Positions 1 through 9,256 of a stretch of 64,000 nt of DNA are shown here, one piece after another. This stretch comes from Gyromitra esculenta (taxonomy: Eukaryota; Ascomycota; Pezizomycetes; Pezizales; Discinaceae): the NCBI GenBank assembly GCA_038503075.1, contig JBCAML010000007.1:1-64000 (forward strand), in the 5' to 3' direction. The notes below the pieces were generated by a model. It was not told where the DNA came from. It was given only the letters and a program-made list of their open reading frames with translations, and searched no databases. A program made the position numbers and the translations under genes. Position 1 is the stretch's first letter, and each line of letters starts with the position of its first letter.

Positions 1-77
1 AAACCCTAAACCCTAAACCCTAAACCCTAAACCCTAAACCCTAAACCCTAAACCCTAAACCCTAAACCCTAAACCCT
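1..77. repeat. Telomere repeat, (CCCTAAA)11
   Basis: The window starts with eleven exact head-to-tail copies of a 7-base unit, read as AAACCCT on this strand (TTTAGGG on the other). The C-rich strand runs 5' to 3' into the chromosome, as expected at a left chromosome end. The unit is the Arabidopsis-type heptamer, not the TTAGGG hexamer usual in filamentous fungi. The array is perfect and is followed at once by unique sequence, so this looks like a true chromosome end. Confidence 0.95.
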
Positions 78-416
78 TGGCATCTTGGCACGGAACGGAA
101 CGGATGTTATCTCCGAGCCGCCTTGGCGTCTTGGCGTCGGACTTAGCGGAGCCCTCGGACCGAGGATAACCGACGGACCAAACAGCCGCCCCCTGCACGT
201 AACACTGCATCGTGGCGGAGTGCATCACCCACATAGTATCACCTGCATGGTTCTGCCACTCCCGAATTCTCCCGCATACCCTGATATTACGACGCGTACA
301 CAGCTTGAAATTACCCAAAAGAGTAACCAAACTCTGCCGCCGCTAGTCAATCAAAATTGCATCATCCCAGCTCGGCCGAGAGGCCTTCCGCCCGGATCCC
401 CCTAACATCCGCATCC
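78..416. other. Subtelomeric spacer without a recognisable gene
   Basis: This is fairly GC-rich unique sequence between the telomere and the tandem array. It holds small local duplications (CGGAACGGAACGG near 90-105; CTTGGCGTCTTGGCGTC near 122-138). Open frames on both strands are short and show no domain. The stretch 379-416 recurs at 749-785 inside the following array, so it belongs partly to a longer repeat unit. Confidence 0.6.
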
Positions 417-1030
417 GCCAAGAGGGTTGTATATATCCCTGACTGTCTCAGCTAACTGAGGAGTCAGGAAATCAGACCAAACAGAGTAGACGTTCAACAA
501 CGCACACGGTCTTAGCTTTCGACTACCCTTCCTGACTCCTTCCGCGACTATCTTCGAAAACTAACGTTTTCCCCCCATATAAGCCAAGAGGGTTGTATAT
601 ATCCCTGACTGTCTCAGCTAACTGAGGAGTCAGGAAATCAGACAAAACAGAGTAGACCTTCAACAACCCACACGGTCTTAGCTTTCAACTACCCTTCCTG
701 ACTCCTTACCGCGACTATACTCCGGAAACTAACGTTTCCCTCCCACATGAGGTCTTCCGCTCGGATCCCCCTAACATCCGCATCCGCCAAGAGCGTTGTA
801 TATATCCCTGACTGTCTCAGCTAACTGAGGAGTCAGGAAATCAGACCAAACAGAGTAGACCTTCAACAACCCACACGGTCTTAGCTTTCAACTTCCTTCC
901 TGACTCCTTAACCGCGACTATCTTCGGAAACTAACGTTTCCCCTTCACATAGACCTTCAACAACCCACACGGTCTTAAGACTTTACCTCTACGACTTCCT
1001 CACCGCGACCTCCTGTAAGCCTAACGCTTC
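417..1030 (+). repeat. Subtelomeric tandem repeat, about 3.5 copies, with built-in hairpins
   Basis: Copies begin at 417, 583 and 786 (spacing 166 and 203 bases), each starting GCCAAGAGNGTTGTATATAT. A partial fourth copy starts near 951. Each full copy contains a near-perfect hairpin (CCTGACT..CTCAG-CTAA-CTGAG..AGTCAGG) and then, about 85 bases on, TTCCTGACTCC. That second segment can pair with AGGAGTCAGGAA from the hairpin's right arm. Each copy ends in a small hairpin with a CTAAC-type loop whose stem changes in a paired way between copies (GAAAAC/GTTTTC, GGAAAC/GTTTCC, AAGC/GCTT). No coding potential is seen. It may be a subtelomeric satellite or the remains of a structured element. Confidence 0.8.
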
Positions 1031-1051
1031 CTTCATTTAAGCTCTTGCGAT

Positions 1052-1458
1052 TTTCACATGGTTGTTTCTTTGGTTCGTTAGTTGTATGCATACTGGTTGC
1101 GGTGTTTCGCTATTGTTCTTTGTGTTTCTGTGGGTTTTTGTTACAATGAGTCATGTCTTTGTCATCGAAAGGGTTGAACCTGGTATATGTCGAAGGGATT
1201 CCCCCTCTTGTTGTACTTTTTCCTTCTTCTTTCTTTAAGCAACGTCTTCTATTGTTCACTCATTTGTATCCTACAATACAAACCTCGGTTATACTTCATA
1301 ACCTTACGCTGTCGCCGTCCTCAAGTCCTTTATACTTGAACCCCTTGTAGAGCCTGTGGAACCTCGTAAACGCTCTCGTCGCTTAGTTTCCCATTCAAGT
1401 AGCACTGCTCATCTCAGGGGATACCTGAGAGCTTGACGGGAAACCTCGCCCCTTGAGA
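1052..1458 (+). mobile_element. Solo gypsy LTR, family A
   Basis: This 407-bp LTR is flanked by a perfect 5-bp target duplication, GCGAT (1047-1051 and 1459-1463). It starts TTTCACATGG and ends CCTTGAGA. It is the same family as the 5' LTR at 60352-60762 and the solo LTRs at 48436-48849 and 59266-59676. The shared parts are the start, the TATA-like region, the AAGCAACGTCTTCT block, the CTCGGTTATAC block and the folded 3' region at 1388-1443. No internal retrotransposon sequence remains, so it arose by LTR-LTR recombination. It shows that one family sits both next to the telomere and in the nested block about 47 kb away. Confidence 0.9.
1388..1443 (+). other. Branched RNA fold in LTR 3' region (representative copy)
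   Basis: This is a representative of an element present in every gypsy LTR here. The outer stem is TTCCC-A-TTCAAG paired with CTTGA-C-GGGAA. Inside it are a small hairpin AGC-ACT-GCT and a hairpin CTCAGG-GGATA-CCTGAG. In other copies both stems change while pairing is kept and GGATA stays constant. It lies about 15-30 bases before the LTR 3' end, where the U5 region next to the primer site would be transcribed. The role is inferred only: priming, packaging or dimer formation are possible. Confidence 0.75.
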
Positions 1459-1490
1459 GCGATTGTCCTCGAACCTACATCATTCGAGGA

Positions 1491-1605
1491 ACTCGTAGAG
1501 CCTGTGGAATCTTCGTGTACACTCTTGCCGTTAGTTTCTCGTTCAAGTAGCACTGCTCATCTCGAGGGATACTCGAGAGCTTGACGAGAATCTCACTCCT
1601 TGAGA
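1491..1605 (+). mobile_element. Truncated LTR 3' end, family A variant
   Basis: About 115 bases match the 3' end of family A LTRs: the GTAGAGCCTGTGGAATC block, the TTCAAGTAGCACTGCTCA core, a CTCGA/TCGAG inner hairpin around GGATA, and an end in CTTGAGA. The 5' two thirds of the LTR are missing. It abuts another LTR end at 1606, so this is debris from stacked insertions or deletions. Confidence 0.75.
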
Positions 1606-1715
1606 CGTAGAACCTGTAGAAAACATCGTGATCCTTATTGCAACAGTATCTTGCTTATGTAGCTCTGCTCACCTTCTGGGATACAGAAGGGCTTAACGAG
1701 AACTGAACAGTGAGA
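1606..1715 (+). mobile_element. Truncated LTR 3' end, family B/C
   Basis: This matches the last 110 bases of the LTRs of the gypsy element at 49501-56510: GTAGAACCTGTAGAAAAC, a TAGCTCTGCTCA core, the hairpin CCTTCTG-GGATA-CAGAAGG, and an end in GTGAGA. The rest of the LTR is absent. Confidence 0.75.
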
Positions 1716-2078
1716 GCGAGCTGTAGGGGTGTTGGGAGTGCATCTATATGGCAGTCAGTGAGGTCTCTATACAACTGTCTATATAGAGGCTTCATACGCG
1801 AGCTTTTAGAAGGGGTAGATATGGCAGCCAATAGAGCAGCTTCCTAGGGGGGTGCTGATGTGGACGAGGAAGGAAGAGTTCAGGGGTTGGAGCAAAGGGA
1901 GGCGTGACTAAATGCTCCAAGTCCCGTGGGTTAGGGGTCTCTAGCGAGGGAATCCCTCCTTGTTGTGTGGGTTAGGGCTCTCTATCGAGAGATTCCTTCG
2001 AAATTTTCTCTAAGTCCCGTGGGTTAGGGTTCGCCTAAGGCTCTTCAGGCGGGGGGGAGCTTTCCTGGAGGACGGGGG
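1716..2078. repeat. Degenerate repeat carrying GGGTTAGGG motifs
   Basis: Three copies of GGGTTAGGG lie at 1928-1936, 1969-1977 and 2021-2029 within a loosely repeated unit (AAGTCCCGTGGGTTAGGG followed by a CTCTCKATCGAGRGA-like stretch). They resemble hexamer-type interstitial telomere sequence, unlike the heptamer at the chromosome end. No gene is seen. Confidence 0.5.
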
Positions 2079-2279
2079 ATGGGAGGCTTCCTCCGGGAGG
2101 AAAAAGCTGCCGCAGAGAGGTTACATATTCTCCAGGAGGAAAAAGCTTCTGCAGAGAGGTGCCAAATTCTCCGAGAGGAGAGGTTTGCGCTCCTGCTTCT
2201 CCAGGAGGTCAGGGAGGTCAGGAAGGTCCGGGAGGAAAACGTCTCCCGGGGAGGCATGCCTGATCTCCAGGAAGAATAA
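2079..2279 (+). CDS. Short coiled-coil open frame, uncertain
   Basis: A 66-codon open frame is rich in Glu, Arg, Ala and Leu. It is built on an approximate repeat (EEKAAAERLHILQ, EEKASAERCQILR) that reflects a roughly 42-base DNA repeat. It would form a single charged coiled coil. I recognise no family. It lies among LTR debris and may be the tail of a retroelement protein or just a repeat that happens to stay open. Confidence 0.2.
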   Translation: MGGFLREEKAAAERLHILQEEKASAERCQILREERFALLLLQEVREVRKVREENVSRGGMPDLQEE

Positions 2280-3889
2280 ATTATTTTTACTGATGCGTAG
2301 GTTGAAGCTAGTACGCTAGGAAAGTTTGCTCGACACTAGTCTCATGTGACTACTTATTCTGCTCTATATTTATGTTCTCTCGCTAGTAATCTCTTGCTCT
2401 GATCATCACCATCAATAAACTCAGATCTTTGCTACAAGCTATTCCCACTCGCAGTATCTCGTGAAACAACAGTACCATATATGTATATAGTTTAGTAGTT
2501 CTAGAGAATCAACGATATCACATATATTCATTAGCAGCGAAACAGCGTGACAGGAGCGTGACCAGGAGCGTGTATATAGACTCCAGCTCGTCCAGTGCGT
2601 CTAGAACCTACGACGTACTAGGCACGGATCTATTCTAGTATTTGTTTGACGTAGAATTTGGATAGCTACGTTGAGTGCGCCCAAGCACAAAAAACTTTAG
2701 GCGCTGCTCTGGACGTGCTGCCTAAAATAAATCCTCGTCCGGTACGCCCAGCGCGTAAAGTGTCCCACGCGCATATCAACGCAGACCCCCCTTTTTGCTG
2801 ATGTGGGGAAAATCGGTTGATTCGGGAGCAATGTCATCTGTAAACACATCCTGGAATGCATTTATATATAAGATCCCCTGTTCATTCATCATTTTGTACG
2901 TTTTGCACTTTATTTGTATGAGAGATGTGCGCATTGGTGTATTTCTACACCTTGTAGAGCTACCATCGATATCGCGACTTATACACTATTAAAACTATCG
3001 GTATTGCGCCCTGATAGTACTCTAGGCTCCGCCCCTGCAGATCTATGGTAGCCAGATGGGCTTTGGAAGACTCGGGTTTTAGGAGCTTTCAATTAGTTTG
3101 TTGCCTGTATATATAGTGCCTGCTTTGTTTGTATCTCGCTCGATATCCTAAGCTCACATCTAAGCTCACATAATACTCGATCGTGGTCCAAAGCTCCAAC
3201 ATACCCAATTGAATATACTCTAGAGCGTAATAAACTATCGAATAATTGTATTACTATTGTTTAGATGTTAGAATCTAGCAAGTAGCATAAAGGAGTAGGT
3301 GAAATAAAATATCTGGATTTGGTAATCATGAGAAATTACTCGCTTGTTCAATCCTAAAGTACATACGGTCTCCTCTGGTGTTCGATTAGCAAGCCTTTTT
3401 TCACAAAGTAACAGTCCGCTATTCTTAAAAATAAAACCGATAGTAGAGCAAGACTGTGGAAATTAGCATTAATTGCATGGGATCATGGTCAGCTTCTGTT
3501 AGAGTGGGTATTGGGTTTCTTCCTTCCTTCCTTTCTTGCATTTATTCTTCGATCATTTCTTAAGGATAATTCTCACTGCAAGCGGTTAGTCAAACACCGA
3601 GCACTATTTCTCTTCCTTCCTTCCTAGGATTGTATGCACGTATCTCATGAAGAACATATATATACCGTAACTACGAATTTTAATTCACTTACGTGCGCTG
3701 ATCGCACGGCGGCCTCTCTATCTATCAATTGCGCATCAAAATAACAAACTACGTATGATATTTCCTTTAAAGAAAAACTAAATTGAGCTACCAAAATCTG
3801 CCATTTTGTTACCATCCCGATCAATGTGTATGTACCAACAGGGAATGAAGATCCTCATAGGAGAAACCACCGGCAAAACAAAAAGGAAC
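2280..3889. other. Intergenic, AT-rich, no gene recognised
   Basis: No conserved frame is seen. The stretch 2291-2476 (a TATATTTAT box, then an end in AACAACA) has the look of a copia-type LTR remnant, but there is no second copy or target duplication to confirm it. Runs of CTTCC/TTCCTTCC lie at 3518-3540 and 3612-3626. Confidence 0.4.
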
Positions 3890-6017
3890 CTAATCCTGCC
3901 AACCATGCTTGGTTCTGATATCAGGCTTATAACGGTTTACATGGAGCACAATTCTACCAAGAGTCCAATCGGGGTCCCTGATGCTTTTATACTTGGGCGA
4001 AATTTCCTGGCTGGTGTAGGCGGTTTCGAGTTTCTCATCAACCGCATTACCCGCCTTCAATTCCGTTTCTGCTCTTGTCACCCGTCGTAGGTTACTCTTT
4101 GCCGTCACAAACGCATTATACGCCTCTTTGGCCTCGGCCCACTTCTCTCTCCGCTTCTGCCTAGCCGCCCGAGCAGCCTCCGTACGTTTGGTCGCCTTGT
4201 CACGGGCTCCTACTACAACCTCAACCGCATCCATAAAGTCTTGCCTGTTTGCTTCGTTCGGTCGAGCCTCGAACAAAGCCTTGCATTCAGCAATGTCCTC
4301 TGCTCTGTCATCATCTGAAACGGCATCCTCTTCCTCCTTTTCCTTCTCCGAAATTGCTTCCTTTTCTGCTTTTTCCGCCCTCTCTGCTGCGTCTATTGCT
4401 CTGCTGGAACTCGCGTTCGCCTCATTGTATTTCCTCTTTGCGTTCTCCAATACGTCTTCCGCCGCATCCTTGGCCCGCTCCGCTCGCTCACCTGCAAATT
4501 GTCTTGCAGCTATGACGGCCTGTGGTGGCATGGGTACTCCAAAACCAAGGAATAGAGTGCTCATTATCATTGCGGCTGTGAAGAAGCCTCTCAGGAGAAA
4601 CTTGTACTCGGTCTTTCTTTCTCGCGCTCTCTTTGCCTTTAGGGTTTCCCAATCAAACTTAGAAAAGCCTACAACGGTATTCCAGAAGGCTTCAAAGTCT
4701 TCTTTCTCTTCTGTGCCGTCCTCGCTATAGCCTCCTCCGAAGATCCCATGCGTTGCATGATAATACACGGACGAACCGCAGAATTCGTCCTTGTCGAAGC
4801 TGATTATCGGGTTACCAGTGCTGCTATCCCTAAGGAGGCAACCGATAGACTGGGGGTTAATTTCGGCGTCATTCGGCTTCGAGCGGTAGATACATAAGTT
4901 CCCCGACATGCAATTCTTGTCCGAGCAGCTCAGCAGAGAGAGGGCCTCTTTCATACATTTGACGAATTCACCCGTTCCCTGCACAATCTTGTCGCTTCCG
5001 CTGAGCCTATAGGAATATCCTGTGGGCAAACATGGATCCAGTGGCATAACTGACTCGCTCTCCCGCAGCCTGGCTTGGTGACGCTTCCAGGCCGAGTCCA
5101 CTCCGAGTCCCATCCACGTCTTCACGAAAAGCGTATAGGAGACGCCCCAGATTTTGACTTTCCGGAGCAGCCCCTCGTAGCTACCATAGCCGTCTGCTTT
5201 GAGTGAAACAGCAAACTGTGCACTTTCTCCGCCCATTTCCATGAATCCATGCGGGGTCTTATTCGTCTTGAAGCACCCGTCGAAATGGTTCGCCGCGACC
5301 CATCCATACAATGCTTCGTCTTCGCCAGAGATGGTATCGTAGGTCGGGCTCGAGAAGCCGGAGCCGTTGATGTACCCGGTTATTGCTTCCCGGAGGATAA
5401 TGTATTCCTCGTAATGTTCCTGCTTGTGACGTCGCATGCCACCAGTAGCCAGAATGAAGAGTGGAATAGAATTGATACGATCTCGGGGTAGAAAATTGCG
5501 TGCGTGGCTCAGCAGAGGATCGAGATACGCGGAGACCTTCTTGCCAGTGTCGACGATAGCTTTAGATATGCTATCATGCGCTGTGAGCTGCTCGGAGATG
5601 CGAGTGGGCTGGCCACCATCATGGGAGCTCTTTAAGACTGGAGCGAGGTTGTGAATGCCTTGAAAAGAACGTTAGCCCAACCCTGGGAGTGACAGAACGT
5701 TGAAGCACGATGGTATCTCGTATTCCTCCCGTATAGCGGTGTAGTCTCAGAAATGGAAAATGGGTGTACAAACCTGGTCCCGTTTTCTTCTCCGTCCATC
5801 CGGGGATTTTTTCAATTACCGTATTTTCTGTCGGTCCGGAACTATCAACCTGCCATTGATAGACATAGATCCGAGTCCCACTAGACCCTGCGTCCAACAG
5901 GACAGTATCTTTTTGTACAAATCGTTAGCTAACCGTTTCAAAAAGGCAGGGGTAAGCAAGATGTAATATTGGTGATGATAGAACAGATGGCAACCCACAT
6001 TTCGTTTCCACTGGCAT
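3890..6017 (-). CDS. GDA1/CD39-family nucleoside phosphatase (apyrase)
   Basis: Apyrases strip phosphate from nucleoside tri- and diphosphates, usually in the Golgi lumen or outside the cell. I read three exons, 6017-5999, 5908-5774 and 5658-3890. The introns are GT-AG with CTAAC upstream of both acceptors, giving 640 codons in one frame. The tiny first exon supplies MPVETK and joins to YTVLLDAGSSGTR, the first apyrase conserved region (residues 9-19). The second region, LFILATGGMR, is at 118-127, ALYGWVAANHF at 167-177 and GFMEMGGESAQF at 189-200. A hydrophobic stretch at about 409-429 ends in GFGVP and is best read as the family's conserved C-terminal helix, though a membrane span is possible. 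Residues of about 435-590 form a long Ala/Glu/Lys/Arg-rich coiled coil, absent from typical apyrases. There is no obvious N-terminal signal peptide. The family is certain; location and substrate are not. Confidence 0.88.
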
Positions 6018-7513
6018 CGTAAGAGTTTTGATGGATTCTGTTACTGCGTAACTGTATTGGTGAAGATTGAACTTTTTGGAGACTCGATAATGCAGGGTTG
6101 TTTCTTTTCGAGGAGGAAGGTCAAATTGGTATGGGAACCTAAGAGGGAGAATTGCTCTATTTAAGATCTGAAATATGCGTGAGCCAGAAATGAATGGCCT
6201 CAAAACACACAAGTTGAGTAACCAAGAAGGCTTTTACTCTTGGGGCATAAACAAATACGTGCATTAGTAAGTTCACTTAAAAACGTTGCAGGACGCTAAA
6301 GTATACAATAGTACATACTACGTGTTTTCCATATGACTGACACTCTACCTACTGGAGAACAACGAAATAAAACCCGTAATTAAGGAGGGGATGGATGAGG
6401 TAGAAATTGAACTGGGCTACGGACCGGGGACACCTGTTCCACACCAGACCATACCAGATCACTTTACTGTGGGCTGAACCTGTTCACAAAATAAATGGAT
6501 GCTCTGGATGATCCAGCAACCTCTGTGCCAGGCTCACGCTGTCAAATATTAGCTCAGATTCCGCGCTATAAACTATTGACTAAAAGATTATGCTAATCAA
6601 CGCGGATCGCCTAGGATCAGTGTAGAGTTAACAAACAGGTTAGCTCTACTGTCCCCGCGTTCTATTTTGGAACTCATGGCGTACGCATTTCTTGTATGAA
6701 TGCCAAAAGCCTTATCGCCGTACCCGTTCTAGAGCTGGAGTTCCCCCGCACGACGGATGTTCTGTTCCGCCCACTAATAGCAGAGGTTTCACCAATCGAT
6801 CTAACCGTCCATATTGTTTCGGCCATTGACAATGGCCTGCATTTCCGAAAAAAATCAAAGAATCGAAATTCCGATTTAGTCTAGGTACAGGAATTCTCGC
6901 CCGTATCACATCTAGCGTTACTGTGTGGAAGTCTAGAACTGTGTTAGCGTAATTAGTTTGCTTTTCACTACTCAGATCGGAATCACACGACCTGAATAGC
7001 CTTATGGCTGTGTGGGTGGTAGATAATTCTAAATTCTTTTCCGCAGCTGAAAGCCCTAGATTACGTGCAACTGATTTCAAATAGCCCACATATCCTAGTA
7101 CGATTAAAGCTTCACCCAATCTGAACATGCGCATATCATTCAGCAGGTGTATACAGGCCTAGCCGTAGACTCGAGCGTGATCACTCGGAGGTGGGAACCG
7201 GGCTGCTGCTTCGGTGAACGGGAGCATATATTGAGTTACCTTGACCAAAATTCTAAAAACGTCCACATAATACTATCTATTAAGGAATGTATCTCAATTT
7301 TCCATTCGAGGGAGGAGCATAGCACTGAGAACCTAACACATCAAAGACATAAAGACCTGCTCTCCCAGAACTTCTGTCCACAATAACTGTTCAGGATACC
7401 CTTTTCATTGATATCACTTTCGTGTGTGTTCTCTCAATTCCACGGATCCTTGAATTTCTCACAAACTCTTCGTCAAAAAAATCAGCCCCATACGATAAGA
7501 AAAGCACCTCACC
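6018..7513. other. Divergent intergenic region between apyrase and lectin
   Basis: About 1.5 kb lies between two divergently transcribed genes and presumably holds both promoters. A minus-strand frame of 140 codons at 6712-7134 shows no domain, coding bias or conserved motif, so it is not annotated as a gene. No repeat is seen. Confidence 0.5.
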
Positions 7514-8344
7514 ATGCCATATCCTACCCAAACCGACATATTTTACACCGAATCTGACCGTTCATGGCAAGATGTCGACCAAAGCGATATCCTCAAAACC
7601 CACACATTCGCCGAACCCTACATGAGCTCCCCCGATGTCATTTTGGGGCTGATGAAGGCGGATCTCGGAGCCGGTGATCGTACAATCGGTGTCAAGTCCT
7701 CTGTCGAAGAGATTGGCCCCGACGCCTTTCAATCCCGCAGCAGCATCTGGGGTGATGGAGCAATGACAGTGACTGGTCTCACATGGCTCGCGACGGGCAA
7801 TCCCAACATCGAGTCTGGGGTGTGCAGGACCACCAGACGCTCAGGGAGATCCTTTGATATCAAGTTCAAAAAAGCTTTTGCGAGCATGCCAACTGTGGTG
7901 GTGTGGTTAGGGGGTTTTCAGATGGACAAGGATCATGATTGGGACGTAGGGGGGTCGGCGGAATCGGTGAGTGAGGCCGGCTTCACATTGAAGGTCGATA
8001 TAGGCGCCGACACGACTCTGTACCAATCAACATTCTCGTGGGTAGCGTTTGAAGACTCAGAAGAGATCCGTGGCGGTAGGATAACCGGTCTCAATATTGC
8101 TGCACTAGAAGGGGACAAAGACAAGTACCGTTACCATTATGACGAGGTGGAATTTACTTCCGCATTCACGGAGAAGCCAAAAGTAGCGCTGGGCATTTCG
8201 CGGATAAAGACTGGCAATAAAGAGGGGATACGGATCTGGTGTGCGGATAATGAAACTGACAAGGACAAGTTGAAGTACCAGTTACAAACTTGGTGGTACT
8301 CTTCCCTTCAGGAGGTGGAGATATCATGGCTAGCGGTGGCTTAG
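7514..8344 (+). CDS. H-type lectin, two tandem domains
   Basis: This single-exon gene encodes 276 residues. H-type lectins (Helix pomatia agglutinin/discoidin fold) bind GalNAc or Gal, usually as trimers. Two copies of the family pattern are visible. The first is FDIKFKKAFASMPTVVVWL followed by GFTLKVDIGADT and FSWVAFE (about residues 114-180). The second is VEFTSAFTEKPKVALGI followed by LQTWWYSSLQEVEISWLA (about 212-275). No signal peptide is seen, so it is probably cytosolic like other fungal fruit-body-type lectins, where a role against nematodes or insects is common. The start at 7514 gives the longest frame; Met37 is an alternative. A leucine- and acid-rich N-terminal third has no family assignment. 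Confidence 0.8.
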   Translation: MPYPTQTDIFYTESDRSWQDVDQSDILKTHTFAEPYMSSPDVILGLMKADLGAGDRTIGVKSSVEEIGPDAFQSRSSIWGDGAMTVTGLTWLATGNPNIESGVCRTTRRSGRSFDIKFKKAFASMPTVVVWLGGFQMDKDHDWDVGGSAESVSEAGFTLKVDIGADTTLYQSTFSWVAFEDSEEIRGGRITGLNIAALEGDKDKYRYHYDEVEFTSAFTEKPKVALGISRIKTGNKEGIRIWCADNETDKDKLKYQLQTWWYSSLQEVEISWLAVA

Positions 8345-9075
8345 ATTGGGCGATTTTCTGTTTCGTGTAGTTCCCTAGTAGCTTTATCCCAGAACATGAG
8401 ACACTGGAGATGTGAACCAATAGAAAGCTACGTCAATAATATATACCTGGTTGAAGTTAGTTTCGCTTAGCCCTACGGCCTGTTTCTCGATGTGTATAGT
8501 ACTAGAGATAGCCATAGCTTGTAGGTGCCGCAGGGCTACACGAAGATAATCAGGCACATGAAGAGACATAAAGGGCTACCAAAGAAGCCCAGGAGTTTGC
8601 AGTCCAGACCTAGGCGCATAATAGAGGTGCGTGTGAGTGTTGCAGGCCCATTCCTCCGCATACATAGTTGAATTGGCTAGATCTCCGAAAGAATCTCAGG
8701 ATAAGATCCAATCTTACAGGCAAACAGGTCACTCCCAGCACTATTTTTTCCCTTCCCAGTAATTTCATTGGGAGGATTGAACGCTATCTATTTCTCTTCA
8801 TGTTTTAATAAAACTGTTTCTCAGCTGAGCTCAAGGTCGCCGTATACGTATCAAGGAATCACCTGCGCATGCATATGGCCTGAAAGCGACTATCAGCTGA
8901 AGTGCCACGCTCTCGAGATCGGGACGACGAGGCTGAAAGTAAAATCGCTTCGATATGCAATGGAGATCCCATTAATTCATCCAAGACCACGTGATGGGCG
9001 TTTTAACTACGGCGGCTAATCAGCAGCGAGCTAGCATATTCATCCTGTGGGCCTGCAGCTGTAGCTACAACAACA
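8345..9075. other. Intergenic, nothing recognised
   Basis: Downstream of the lectin there are only short frames without domains. No RNA gene or repeat is seen before the MITE. Confidence 0.45.
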
Positions 9076-9077
9076 TA

Positions 9078-9254
9078 CCGTAGTATTTGGTGAAATTCGT
9101 CCTGGCCCTAGTAGGTAAAACATGCATAGGACATGTCGACTTTCCATGATTTTCCGCCAAAAGTCCCCCATCGGCATCATAAGCATAGAGTATTAACAGA
9201 TTATATGCGTGTCTTACCTACTAGTGCCAGAACGAATTTCACCAAATACTACGG
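9078..9254. mobile_element. MITE, Tc1/mariner type, 177 bp
   Basis: The ends are inverted repeats of about 50 bases, starting CCGTAGTATTTGGTGAAATT on each strand, with only four mismatches. They are flanked by TA on both sides (9076-9077 and 9255-9256). The TA duplication and short non-coding middle (about 75 bases) fit a miniature inverted-repeat element moved by a Tc1/mariner transposase. No second copy is seen in this window, and no transposase. Confidence 0.88.
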
Positions 9255-9256
9255 TA

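Noticed and set aside
417..1030. CRISPR-like array
   Set aside because: Units are 166-203 bases and nearly identical throughout with no short repeat/unique spacer pattern; the organism is a eukaryote.
1388..1443. Hammerhead ribozyme in the LTR fold
   Set aside because: The junction lacks the CUGANGA and GAAA core and the NUH cleavage site; only the branched layout is similar.
4128..4730. 200-codon plus-strand frame rich in Ser and Ala
   Set aside because: It is the antisense shadow of the Ala/Glu-rich coiled coil of the apyrase gene.
3890..6017. Transmembrane anchor near residues 409-429 of the apyrase
   Set aside because: The segment aligns better with the conserved C-terminal helix of GDA1/CD39 proteins (ending GFG-hydrophobic-P); kept only as an alternative.
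6712..7134. 140-codon minus-strand frame between apyrase and lectin
   Set aside because: No domain, no plausible splice partners and unremarkable composition; it lies in a divergent promoter region, so chance is the simplest reading.
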